From Geomonas anaerohicana (lineage in GTDB: Bacteria; Desulfobacterota; Desulfuromonadia; Geobacterales; Geobacteraceae): a stretch of 64,000 bases of DNA. Shown in pieces: positions 8,574 to 14,191 of the stretch. Position 1 is the first letter of the stretch. The number at the start of each line of letters is the position of its first letter. The stretch covers positions 124,001 through 188,000 of the forward strand of contig NZ_JAEMHL010000004.1 in the NCBI RefSeq assembly GCF_016458305.1, written 5' to 3'. The notes below the pieces were generated by a model. The model searched no databases. It had not been told where the DNA came from and worked only from the letters and a program-made list of their open reading frames with translations. A program made the position numbers and the translations under genes.

Positions 8574-9917
8574 TTACAGGTCGAGTGGGCTACGCGGCTC
8601 CTTGACCGTTCTCACCGGTACACAATGTGTATAGATCATCGTTGTCCTTAGGCTTGCATGCCCCAGAAGCTTCTGGATGACACGGATGTCATAGTTTGCC
8701 TGCAGCAGATGGGTGGCGAAGGAGTGACGGAAGGTGTGCGCGGTGACACGCTTGTTGATCCTGGCGCTGCACACCGCGTGGTACAAGGCTTCCTGGAGCT
8801 GGCTCTCGTGGATGTGATAGCGGCGGTACTCACTTGAACCGGAGACCAGGGTGAGGGACGGCTGCGGGAAGAACCACTGGTGGCGGAACTCCCTGGCAGC
8901 CTTCGGGAACTTCCGTTCCAGCGCGTCGTCCAGAAAAACCCCGTGGTACCCGGCAGCCAGATCCGCTTCATGCTGTCTCGCCACCGTTTCGATCTGTGCC
9001 CTGAGCGCGGGCAGCAGGGTCTGCGGCAGCGGGACGGTTCGATCCTTCTTGCCTTTGCCGTGCACGGTGAGAAGCCCCGCGTCGAAGTTGAAGTCGCCGA
9101 TCCTGAGCTGCAGCCCCTCGAAAAGTCTAAGGCCGCAGCCGAACAAAAGACCCACCACGAGCCGGTAAGGTGGCGGGAGCTCATCAAGGATGGCGTCGAT
9201 CTCGGCCCTGGAAAGCACCGTCGGCACATAAAGGGACTTCTTGGCTCGGGGGACGCCGCGCAACTCGCCGAACTCCCGTTTCAGGGCATGACGGTAGAGA
9301 AACAAAAGGGAGTTGAAGGCCTGGTTCTGGGTGGACGCCGCAACGTGGCACGTCACGGCAAGGTGGGTGAGGTATTCCTTCACGTCCTCCGTTGTCAACT
9401 CCCCCGGGGGCTTATTTTTCACGAAGCGTTGGAAGTGACGTGTCCAGGTGGCATAAGCCTTCAGGGTCTTTCGTGAATAGTGGCGCACCTTGATCTCGCC
9501 GGCTAGTTTTGACAGGACGTCGTCCCATTCCGGCGATTGCGAGGAAACCTGGTACCCCGCCTCACAGAACTGGGAGACGCGGCCGGGATAAACGGGGGGG
9601 CAGGGCTTTCGTTCGGAAGTCTGCTGTGGCATGCTCGACGGTGGGGCGGCTTCGTCGGGTGCCAGGAATATCCTGGCATAAAGGGAAACGGCATGGGCGG
9701 CCTGATCCCTGCGTTTCTGTGGCTGCCTTTTCTCGCCGAGCTTAGCCAGGAAGCGCCCGAGCCTCAGAGGCTCGGGGCCCTCGACGGCGTATTTATCACA
9801 GAAATCGAGATAATAGCGGAGCCACATGATGAAGTAGGGGCGTTCCTCGTCCGGTATCCCGTGCTTCTCGAGGACGACTGCATACCGCTGGACGAGCTGC
9901 TCTGGCAACTGTATCAT
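8574..9917 (-). CDS. intI: Integron-type tyrosine integrase (IntI family) with N-terminal extension
   Basis: The 447 residues end in a tyrosine-recombinase domain with all catalytic residues: R in GCGLRLFEGLQL, K in GKGKKDRTVPLP, HTFRHSFATHLL, H in LLGHASLRTT and Tyr in MIYTH. Between them is the extra IntI-specific patch: ERKFPKAAREFRHQWFFPQ, then YRRYHIHESQLQEAL, which in IntI positions the flipped-out bases of attC. The C-terminal RSPLDL matches the end of class 1 IntI. About 115 residues precede the usual IntI start, including a second SAM-like segment (residues 1-85), so it is longer than the usual 320-340. ATG 9917 has GGAGG 6 nt upstream. The relaxase follows after 32 bp, suggesting one transcript. 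Confidence 0.9.
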   Translation of the reverse strand: MIQLPEQLVQRYAVVLEKHGIPDEERPYFIMWLRYYLDFCDKYAVEGPEPLRLGRFLAKLGEKRQPQKRRDQAAHAVSLYARIFLAPDEAAPPSSMPQQTSERKPCPPVYPGRVSQFCEAGYQVSSQSPEWDDVLSKLAGEIKVRHYSRKTLKAYATWTRHFQRFVKNKPPGELTTEDVKEYLTHLAVTCHVAASTQNQAFNSLLFLYRHALKREFGELRGVPRAKKSLYVPTVLSRAEIDAILDELPPPYRLVVGLLFGCGLRLFEGLQLRIGDFNFDAGLLTVHGKGKKDRTVPLPQTLLPALRAQIETVARQHEADLAAGYHGVFLDDALERKFPKAAREFRHQWFFPQPSLTLVSGSSEYRRYHIHESQLQEALYHAVCSARINKRVTAHTFRHSFATHLLQANYDIRVIQKLLGHASLRTTMIYTHCVPVRTVKEPRSPLDL

Positions 9918-10058
9918 ATGCGCCTCCGTTTGAGCCCTTCACAGATTATGGCTCTGCGGTAATCTTTCAAGGCCTTAAGAAAAAAAATACATTGATAGCG
10001 GCTAACGGCGCATGCTAACCTGCTGCAGCGCCATGGGGCCTTCAGGCCGGAGGTGCCT
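9918..10058. promoter_or_regulatory. intI upstream region with an integron core-like site
   Basis: This region between divergent genes must hold the intI promoter, and a T-run (minus strand) sits at 9981-9987. At 9999-10008 the minus strand reads CCGTTAGCCG, identical to 10 bp around the right core of the attC-like site at 11247. Beside it, GGCGC-TGC (minus strand) pairs with GCA-T-GCGCC, leaving one unpaired base. It may be part of attI, but the orientation is opposite to that expected for the cassettes to its right. Confidence 0.35.
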
Positions 10059-10409
10059 ATGTTGAGGGACATGAAGACGCAGGCCCACCTGAAACCGGGG
10101 CAAAAGGGGACCAAGCGGCTGGTCGCCAAGTACGGCCAGGCACTGCTTTGTGTGCGTTACCGTTACGACAGGGTTCGCGGCGTACGTCTTAAGACGGTCG
10201 AACTCGTTCTGGAGGAAAAGGCCTGGCCGGTGCCACCCCGGCACGGCGATACGGCCGTTGTCGCCTTGCAGGTCGCCTACACGGAAAGGGCTTTGCGCGA
10301 AAAGCTGAAGGCTGCAGGGGCGAGGTGGGACCCCGTGGAGAAGGTGTGGCGTGTGCCGTTCAGTTCCATTCAGGGTACGGAGCTGGAGGCGAGGGTGCTG
10401 AAGGATTAG
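10059..10409 (+). CDS. Small protein of unknown function, 116 residues
   Basis: Sequence features: a basic N-terminus with KPGQKGTKRLVAKYG, a strand-rich middle (LLCVRYRYD, KTVELVLEEKAWP) and a C-terminal part with TERALREKLKAAGARWDPVEKVWRVP. This resembles small basic proteins I associate with mobile regions of Geobacter-type genomes, but I cannot give a family or function. ATG 10059 is chosen because GGAGGT lies 5 nt upstream; GTG 10053 and ATG 10071 are alternatives. GC content is similar to the chromosome, unlike the next gene. It is divergent from intI with a 141-bp gap. Confidence 0.68.
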   Translation: MLRDMKTQAHLKPGQKGTKRLVAKYGQALLCVRYRYDRVRGVRLKTVELVLEEKAWPVPPRHGDTAVVALQVAYTERALREKLKAAGARWDPVEKVWRVPFSSIQGTELEARVLKD

Positions 10410-10459
10410 CAACTCCAATGAGGAGCCTTCGGCACTCGTTCTAATACTGTTGTTTCTTA

Positions 10460-10535
10460 TATAGGTAACCAAGATTGGCTACCTGTATAGGTAGCAAGTT
10501 TCCTTTATAGGTAACCAGCTTCCTGTATAGGTAAC
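10460..10535 (+). repeat. Four direct repeats TATAGGTAAC (iteron-like)
   Basis: TATAGGTAAC occurs at 10460, 10506 and 10526, and TATAGGTAGC at 10486, with spacing of 26, 20 and 20 bp. The last three units also share CAAGTTTCCT-like sequence after the core, so the true unit is about 20 bp. Between the first two copies AGGTAACC and GGCTACCT form an inverted repeat. The array sits just upstream of the cassette junction at 10560. It could be an iteron, a regulator-binding array or part of the recombination site. Confidence 0.8.
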
Positions 10536-10560
10536 TTCTCTAACCGCTCAATAACAAATG

Positions 10561-11247
10561 TTGGTCGCAAAGGAGGAATTGGATGGGATCTCACTACAGT
10601 GCTTTAATTATGATGGATTTCCCGAAGGACATCGACACATCAGGCATTATCGGACGGCTGACAAATCAAGAAACAGAGGTTGCTTTTGAGGGGACATATA
10701 ATCCCGCAATGCTCTTGGATACCGGGACTGTCGCAGTCTGTAACTTCAAGAATATGTTGTTTATGCAAGGTGAGGTACTTTTCGGAAGAGATAACGAAGC
10801 AGAATTTCAGGAACACCTTAAGGAATTATCTACAGGAGGGAGGCTCTTCCACTGGACTGTTGAAGACACCTCTGGCACCCTTGCTTTTGACTATGTCGAG
10901 AACGGCTCGGTAAAGCGAAGTTGGTGGTCGTGCGTTCCTCGGGTCAATTTAAATGCAGGTAATCCTTTACCTAATGAACCACCTGGAAAATTCGGAAGTG
11001 ATTTAGGGGATGAGGATGTAGAAGAGTGGGATATTGTGACTGTTGCTGAAGGGTTTGGTTTTATCTGGGACGAACTTGAAGAGGCCCCCTGCACCATTTA
11101 TCGGCCAAAGAAAGTTGAGAAGATATCAAACACGGAGACCAGTCAGAAACCGTGGTGGAGATTCTGGTAGTTTAAGAACATCCCCAACAAGACACATGGA
11201 CGCCGACCGCCCGAAGAAGCTGGGCGGGCGGGTCATGTGCCGAGCCG
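10561..11247 (+). mobile_element. Probable integron gene cassette
   Basis: The left junction is GTTGGTC (10560-10566) and the right junction is the GTTAGCC core at 11247-11253. The cassette's own R'' element CCCCAAC (11182-11188) shares CCAAC with the reverse complement of GTTGGTC, as expected if the cassette once was a circle with a complete attC. The single gene starts 20 bp after the left junction and ends 11 bp before the attC, the compact layout typical of cassettes. Base composition is AT-richer than the flanks. Confidence 0.6.
10583..11170 (+). CDS. Unrecognised 195-residue cassette-type protein
   Basis: No family is recognised. The protein is acidic and appears soluble, with no signal peptide or membrane segment. 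It opens MGSHYSALIMMDFPKDID, has a strand-rich middle and aromatic-rich spots (LFHWTVEDTSG, RSWWSCVP), an acidic stretch (DLGDEDVEEWDIV) and ends KPWWRFW. The start ATG 10583 has a strong AAAGGAGG site. Codon usage is AT-richer than neighbouring genes, which points to horizontal origin. Position between a GTTGGTC junction and an attC-like site makes it an integron cassette gene. It may be a cassette-borne orphan of unknown function. Confidence 0.75.
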   Translation: MGSHYSALIMMDFPKDIDTSGIIGRLTNQETEVAFEGTYNPAMLLDTGTVAVCNFKNMLFMQGEVLFGRDNEAEFQEHLKELSTGGRLFHWTVEDTSGTLAFDYVENGSVKRSWWSCVPRVNLNAGNPLPNEPPGKFGSDLGDEDVEEWDIVTVAEGFGFIWDELEEAPCTIYRPKKVEKISNTETSQKPWWRFW

Positions 11248-11253
11248 TTAGCC
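11182..11253 (+). other. attC-like integron recombination site
   Basis: Order of elements: R'' CCCCAAC (11182-11188), a 3-bp spacer, L'' ACACATGGA (11192-11200), an imperfect hairpin (GACCGCCCG pairing with CGGGCGGGTC), L' TCATGTGC (11233-11240), a spacer, and R' GTTAGCC (11247-11253). L'' has one unpaired G relative to L', which mimics the extrahelical base that IntI reads. Total length of 72 bp lies in the usual attC range. It directly follows the 195-residue gene. Confidence 0.65.
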
Positions 11254-11354
11254 GAATGCAAGGGCAAATATCGAACTTCATAGGACTCCGGTTTTGCCAA
11301 CAGTTGGGCTGAAGCCAACTTTAGTGTTGAACTCTACTGCAAAGGGTGTATATT

Positions 11355-11639
11355 ATGGTTGAGCCGCTGAAACCGGGCGAAGCTAGAAAGCTAATCAACT
11401 ATATCCTGAAAAATGGAGATGTTACCTACTCCCGTCCTCATGCCATAGAGCGCATGGAAGAACGGGAGATGGACACCAGCGACTGCATCAATATCCTTCG
11501 CGGCGGGAAAGTGAGGGAAGGCGAGTACGAGAACGGGAGTTGGCGGTACAGAGTTGAGACGCCGAGAATGGCGGTTGTCGTCACTTTCATTGACGAAGAC
11601 GAACTGATGATCGTGACTGCGTGGAGAGAAAAGAGATGA
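11355..11639 (+). CDS. DUF4258 protein, probable toxin of a type II toxin-antitoxin pair
   Basis: This 94-residue basic protein has the DUF4258 pattern: an SRPHAIERMEERE segment (His-Ala-x2-R-M-x2-R), a G-K-V-R-E-G-E-Y stretch and a C-terminal strand pair VVVTFIDEDELMIVTAW. DUF4258 proteins resemble RelE/MqsR-like RNases and are often paired with YgiT-type antitoxins, as here. It overlaps the next gene by ATGA, so the pair is translationally coupled. AAAGGG precedes ATG 11355; GTG 11346 is an alternative start. The toxin-first order matches mqsRA-type modules. Toxicity has not been shown. Confidence 0.75.
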   Translation: MVEPLKPGEARKLINYILKNGDVTYSRPHAIERMEEREMDTSDCINILRGGKVREGEYENGSWRYRVETPRMAVVVTFIDEDELMIVTAWREKR

Positions 11640-12115
11640 GATGCCCTATTTGCGACCGCGCCGAACTTACCGAATCCGTTGAGAACTACCATTATCGCGA
11701 ATGTGGTCTTGATAACATAACGCTGAACGGGATCACTGTCCGCAAGTGCCCCGAGTGTGGCGTTGCCATGCCCAAGATCCGGAACATTGAGGGGTTGCAT
11801 GATTGCATAGCGAAGTTCCTTGTGAAGAAGGAAGAGCGGCTTTTGCCGGCGGAGATCGTGTTCCTCCGTAAGTCCCTTGGCTGGTCTAGCTCCGACCTCG
11901 CCAGGAATCTGCAGATCGACAAGACCCAGGTCAGCAAGTGGGAACATGGGCGGGTCGAGATGAGCAAATCGAATGAATTGCTTTTCCGTGAAATTATCGC
12001 GCGTGGGAAAAAGATTGTGGACTACCATCGCGAAGACGCAGCCAGGAAAGAAGCAACCCTTCTTCGGTTGTTTGTGGAAATGGATCAAGGCAGAGAGTGG
12101 AAACTGGCGGCCTGA
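11636..12115 (+). CDS. MqsA/YgiT-type antitoxin (zinc finger plus HTH)
   Basis: The 159-residue protein has an N-terminal zinc-binding domain with two Cys pairs, CPICD near residue 3 and KCPECG near 38. A Xre-like helix-turn-helix follows at about 75-115 (EIVFLRKSLGWSSSDLARNL...VSKWEHGR). This is the MqsA/YgiT antitoxin design: the zinc domain neutralises the toxin and the HTH represses the operon. The start ATG overlaps the toxin stop. A helical C-terminal tail of about 40 residues is longer than in E. coli MqsA (131 aa). Toxin-antitoxin pairs are frequent integron cassettes and stabilise mobile elements. Confidence 0.82.
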   Translation: MRCPICDRAELTESVENYHYRECGLDNITLNGITVRKCPECGVAMPKIRNIEGLHDCIAKFLVKKEERLLPAEIVFLRKSLGWSSSDLARNLQIDKTQVSKWEHGRVEMSKSNELLFREIIARGKKIVDYHREDAARKEATLLRLFVEMDQGREWKLAA

Positions 12116-12170
12116 TCAAATAAGGTATAAGGTTAAGAAGGGCCAGGGGACGAACCCTGCCTGCTAACGA

Positions 12171-12195
12171 CTGTTTTTAAGTATACGTTTGGGTG
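12171..12195 (+). repeat. Right subterminal repeat, possible integrase arm site
   Basis: This is the partner of 2605-2629, same orientation, about 20 of 25 positions identical by eye (shared TTTTTA-GTATA-G-TTGGG). It lies 62 bp inside the right attachment core. Confidence 0.45.
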
Positions 12196-12256
12196 TGCTT
12201 TTGCTTCTTTCTAAATTATAAAGTAATCATATTGAATATATAGAGCCCTGATGTGG

Positions 12257-12274
12257 CCCCGGCTCCGGGCACCA
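12257..12274 (+). repeat. Right attachment core (attR)
   Basis: CCCCGGCTCCGGGCACCA is an exact copy of the tRNA-Leu 3' 18 bp, without the rest of a tRNA. It marks the right end of the integrated element. A terminator that fits a former tRNA transcript follows. Confidence 0.88.
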
Positions 12275-12296
12275 CGGTAAACCGACAACAAAAAGA

Positions 12297-12330
12297 AGGG
12301 CTATGTTCAACGCATAGCCCTTTTTTCTTT
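12297..12330 (+). terminator. Rho-independent terminator, probably the original tRNA-Leu terminator
   Basis: GGGCTATG pairs with CATAGCCC around a short loop, followed by TTTTTTCTTT. It lies just outside attR at about the distance expected downstream of the tRNA before integration. Confidence 0.78.
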
Positions 12331-12350
12331 AAAGAATGGGGCGGAGCAGA

Positions 12351-12380
12351 GGGGACCGGTTCCGTTAGGTGCCTGTCCCT
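12351..12380 (-). repeat. Dispersed 30-bp palindrome, copy 1 (diverged)
   Basis: GGGGACCGGTTCCG then TTAGGTGCCTGTCCCT. It differs from the consensus at about five positions and is inverted relative to the copy at 12427-12456. Confidence 0.65.
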
Positions 12381-12426
12381 CTAGCGGAACGCTCCTCCCT
12401 GCTCAGCCACCGTCTCCAAACACCAA

Positions 12427-12456
12427 GGGGACAGGCACCTGGCGGAGCCAGTCCCC
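12427..12456 (+). repeat. Dispersed 30-bp palindrome, copy 2
   Basis: GGGGACAGGCACC, then TGGCGGAGCCAGTCCCC. Related copies are at 12351, 18918, 25465 and 41396. The outer arms GGGGAC/GTCCCC and inner GGC/GCC can pair as a hairpin. Confidence 0.8.
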
Positions 12457-12524
12457 TCCTTCGGGCATGCTCAAGGGTGGGAGATAAAACAACAAAGCCA
12501 TCTCCTTACGGTGCACGAGCAGCT

Positions 12525-13142
12525 ATGGACAATGATGTGACGATGTTGGTCAAGGGATGTGACCCGGCTGGATGCCAGGGGCTTTGCTGCTATGACGGCG
12601 TCTATCTGCTGCCGGGCGAAGACGAGATGATCCGGGCCGTGGTGGGCCGATACCCGGAGCAGTTCGACGGCCTCCCCGCGGACTACATCGTGGCAGGCTC
12701 ATGGCCCGACGGCACTTCAGGGCTAAAGACCGCGACCAGGCCTTTTACCTTTACCACCGATGCCTTCCCGTCTCACTTCAACCACACCAAGTGTGTCTTC
12801 GCCACCAGTGACCACATGTGCCTGCTCCAGGGGCTTGCGGTGCAACTGGGCGTCCATAAGTGGACCTTCAAGCCGACCGCATGCTGGCTCTTTCCCCTGA
12901 CCATCAAGGAAGGGGAGCTTGCGCCGCCCCCGCTGCCGGGCGAGCCTGATCCCGATTATGTGGATGAGTCCTATCCCGGCTATGTGACCTTCGTGCCGTG
13001 CGGTACGTTCGTCGCCGATGGCACCCCCTGGCAACAGGCATTCGCCGACGAGATCGCCTTTTTCGACGCCATCGATCAACTCCCCCTATGGGCCAACCGC
13101 GGGCTGACCTTGGAGGAGATCATCGAGCGCGCCAAGCTATGA
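12525..13142 (+). CDS. Cysteine-rich YkgJ/DUF3109-like protein
   Basis: From ATG 12525 this is a 205-residue soluble protein with a Cys pattern CDPAGCQGLCCYDGVYL at the N-terminus, KCVFA and MCLLQ in the middle, and TACWLFPL and VPCGTF later. The CxxxC...CC start and the later conserved Cys recall YkgJ/DUF3109 metal- or iron-sulfur-binding proteins of unknown function. The frame extends upstream to 12369, but that part reads through a dispersed repeat and is unlikely to be translated. No strong ribosome-binding site is seen; ATG 12543 is an alternative. The gene sits directly outside the integrated element. Confidence 0.7.
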   Translation: MDNDVTMLVKGCDPAGCQGLCCYDGVYLLPGEDEMIRAVVGRYPEQFDGLPADYIVAGSWPDGTSGLKTATRPFTFTTDAFPSHFNHTKCVFATSDHMCLLQGLAVQLGVHKWTFKPTACWLFPLTIKEGELAPPPLPGEPDPDYVDESYPGYVTFVPCGTFVADGTPWQQAFADEIAFFDAIDQLPLWANRGLTLEEIIERAKL

Positions 13143-13191
13143 CCACCCCCGCACGCTGCGCGGGATCAACATCCAGAACAAAGGGGACAAC

Positions 13192-13482
13192 ATGTCAAAA
13201 GTAACCATTGTGGCAAAACTAACAGCAAAAAGTGACTGCATCGAGGCGGTAAAAACGGAAGTCATCAAGATGCTCGCCCCGACCCGCCAGGAAGAAGGGT
13301 GCATCGAGTACCGCCTGCACCAGGACAACGCCGATCCTGCAGTCTTCGTCTTCTTCGAGAACTGGAAAGACCAGGCCGTTTTCGAGCAGCATATGGAAAC
13401 GGAACATTTCAAGGCTTACGTTGCCGCAGTTAGCGACATGATCACTGACAAGACGGTGCACCGTATGACCGAAGTAGGGTAA
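13192..13482 (+). CDS. ABM-family (YgiN-like) putative quinol monooxygenase
   Basis: This 96-residue protein has the antibiotic-biosynthesis-monooxygenase ferredoxin-like fold signature: VAKLTAKSDCIEAVKTEV at the start, then TRQEEGCIEYRLHQD, VFVFFENWKDQAVFEQHMET and HFKAYVAAV. It is close to the length of YgiN (about 104) and the pattern E-x-W-x-(D/S)-x-(A/E)-x-(F/L)-x-x-H is complete. Likely role is a small cytoplasmic, cofactor-free monooxygenase or stress enzyme; substrate unknown. AGGGGAC precedes ATG 13192. It is a single gene ended by a clear terminator. Confidence 0.88.
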   Translation: MSKVTIVAKLTAKSDCIEAVKTEVIKMLAPTRQEEGCIEYRLHQDNADPAVFVFFENWKDQAVFEQHMETEHFKAYVAAVSDMITDKTVHRMTEVG

Positions 13483-13548
13483 CTGAGGGGGGGCGTGCGG
13501 AGCATGGCCCGTCGGATGTTTGGTACCAAGGCAGGTCTTAGCAACTGA

Positions 13549-13581
13549 AAAGGCGTCTTCCCTCACGGAGACGCCTTTTAT
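13549..13581 (+). terminator. Rho-independent terminator after the ABM gene
   Basis: AAAGGCGTCT pairs with AGACGCCTTTT around TCCCTCACGG, with a short T/A tail. Confidence 0.85.
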
Positions 13582-13704
13582 TATTGCGCCCCCGGCACGG
13601 CAGGGTCCGTAAGCGCCATAGAATCATCTGTGGTGGCTTGTTCGTGACAAATCCTCCATTGTGACAACTAGTGAGCGTTGTCGGACAATCGCCAGTGGCT
13701 CCTG

Positions 13705-14082
13705 TCGTTCCGGAGGGGTCTCCCGCTGTTCGGGAGGGGGCTCCCGCTGTTCGGGAGGGGGCTCCCGCTGTTCGGGAGGGGGCTCCCGCGGTTCGGGAGG
13801 GGGCTCCCGCTGTTCGGGAGGGGGCTCCCGCGGTTCGGGAGGGGTCTCCCGCGGTTCGGGAGGGGTCTCCCGCGGTTCGGGAGGGGGCTCCCGCGGTTCG
13901 GGAAGGGGCTCCCGCGGTTCGGGAAGGGTCTCCCGCGGTTCGGGAAGGGTCTCCCGCGGTTCGGGAAGGGTCTCCCGCGGTTCGGGAAGGGTCTCCCGCA
14001 GTTCGGGAAGGGTCTCCCGCAGTTCGGGAAGGGTCTCCCGCAGTTCGGGAAGGGGCCGCCGCCGTCCGGGAAGGGTCTCCCG
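13705..14082 (+). repeat. Eighteen tandem copies of a 21-bp palindromic unit
   Basis: Each unit contains TTCGGGAGGGG then CTCCCGC; CGGGAG and CTCCCG can pair as a small hairpin. The 21-bp period keeps all three forward frames open (7-residue repeats such as LFGRGLP), but none has a convincing start or a known family, so I do not call a protein. The copies change in steps along the array: CTG to CGG to CAG at one position, and GGGAGGGG to GGGAAGGG. The array fills most of the 709-bp gap between the ABM gene and the next one. Confidence 0.9.
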
Positions 14083-14191
14083 CTAATCGCGAAGGGAGGC
14101 TACGATTGCAGATTTCTTCTTGCCAACCTCAGGTAATATCCTATACTACAGCCTGTTGTGTTAAAAATCACCAATACATTGAGGGGGTAGC

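Larger units (their letters stand above)
2483..12274. mobile_element. Integrative mobilizable element in tRNA-Leu, carrying a nested integron
   Basis: The element is bounded by an 18-bp direct repeat, CCCCGGCTCCGGGCACCA, at 2483-2500 (tRNA 3' end) and 12257-12274. The integrase gene is the first gene after the tRNA, the usual arrangement for tRNA-targeting elements. Contents in order are: tyrosine integrase, AlpA-like regulator, ribbon-helix-helix protein, MobF relaxase, IntI-type integrase, a 116-aa gene, ~20-bp direct repeats, a 195-aa cassette gene with an attC-like site, and a toxin-antitoxin pair. No secretion system, coupling protein or replication gene is seen, so transfer would need helper functions. 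Several right-half genes are clearly more AT-rich than the flanking chromosome. Confidence 0.87.
12116..12524. other. Right end of the element and adjoining intergenic region
   Basis: The stretch holds an R''-like TGCTAAC (12162-12168), the right subterminal repeat (12171-12195), an AT-rich spacer, attR (12257-12274), a terminator (12297-12330) and two facing copies of the dispersed 30-bp palindrome (12351-12380 and 12427-12456). No gene is supported between 12116 and 12524. Confidence 0.6.

Noticed and set aside
10583-12115. CRISPR array or defence island
   Set aside because: The repeats at 10460-10535 are too short and their spacers too similar to be CRISPR, and no cas gene is present. Only a toxin-antitoxin pair is recognisable as defence-like.
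12130-12168. GTTAAG...CTAAC inverted pair as an attC site
   Set aside because: The order GTT before AAC is reversed relative to an attC; only the TGCTAAC part is kept as a possible R'' remnant.
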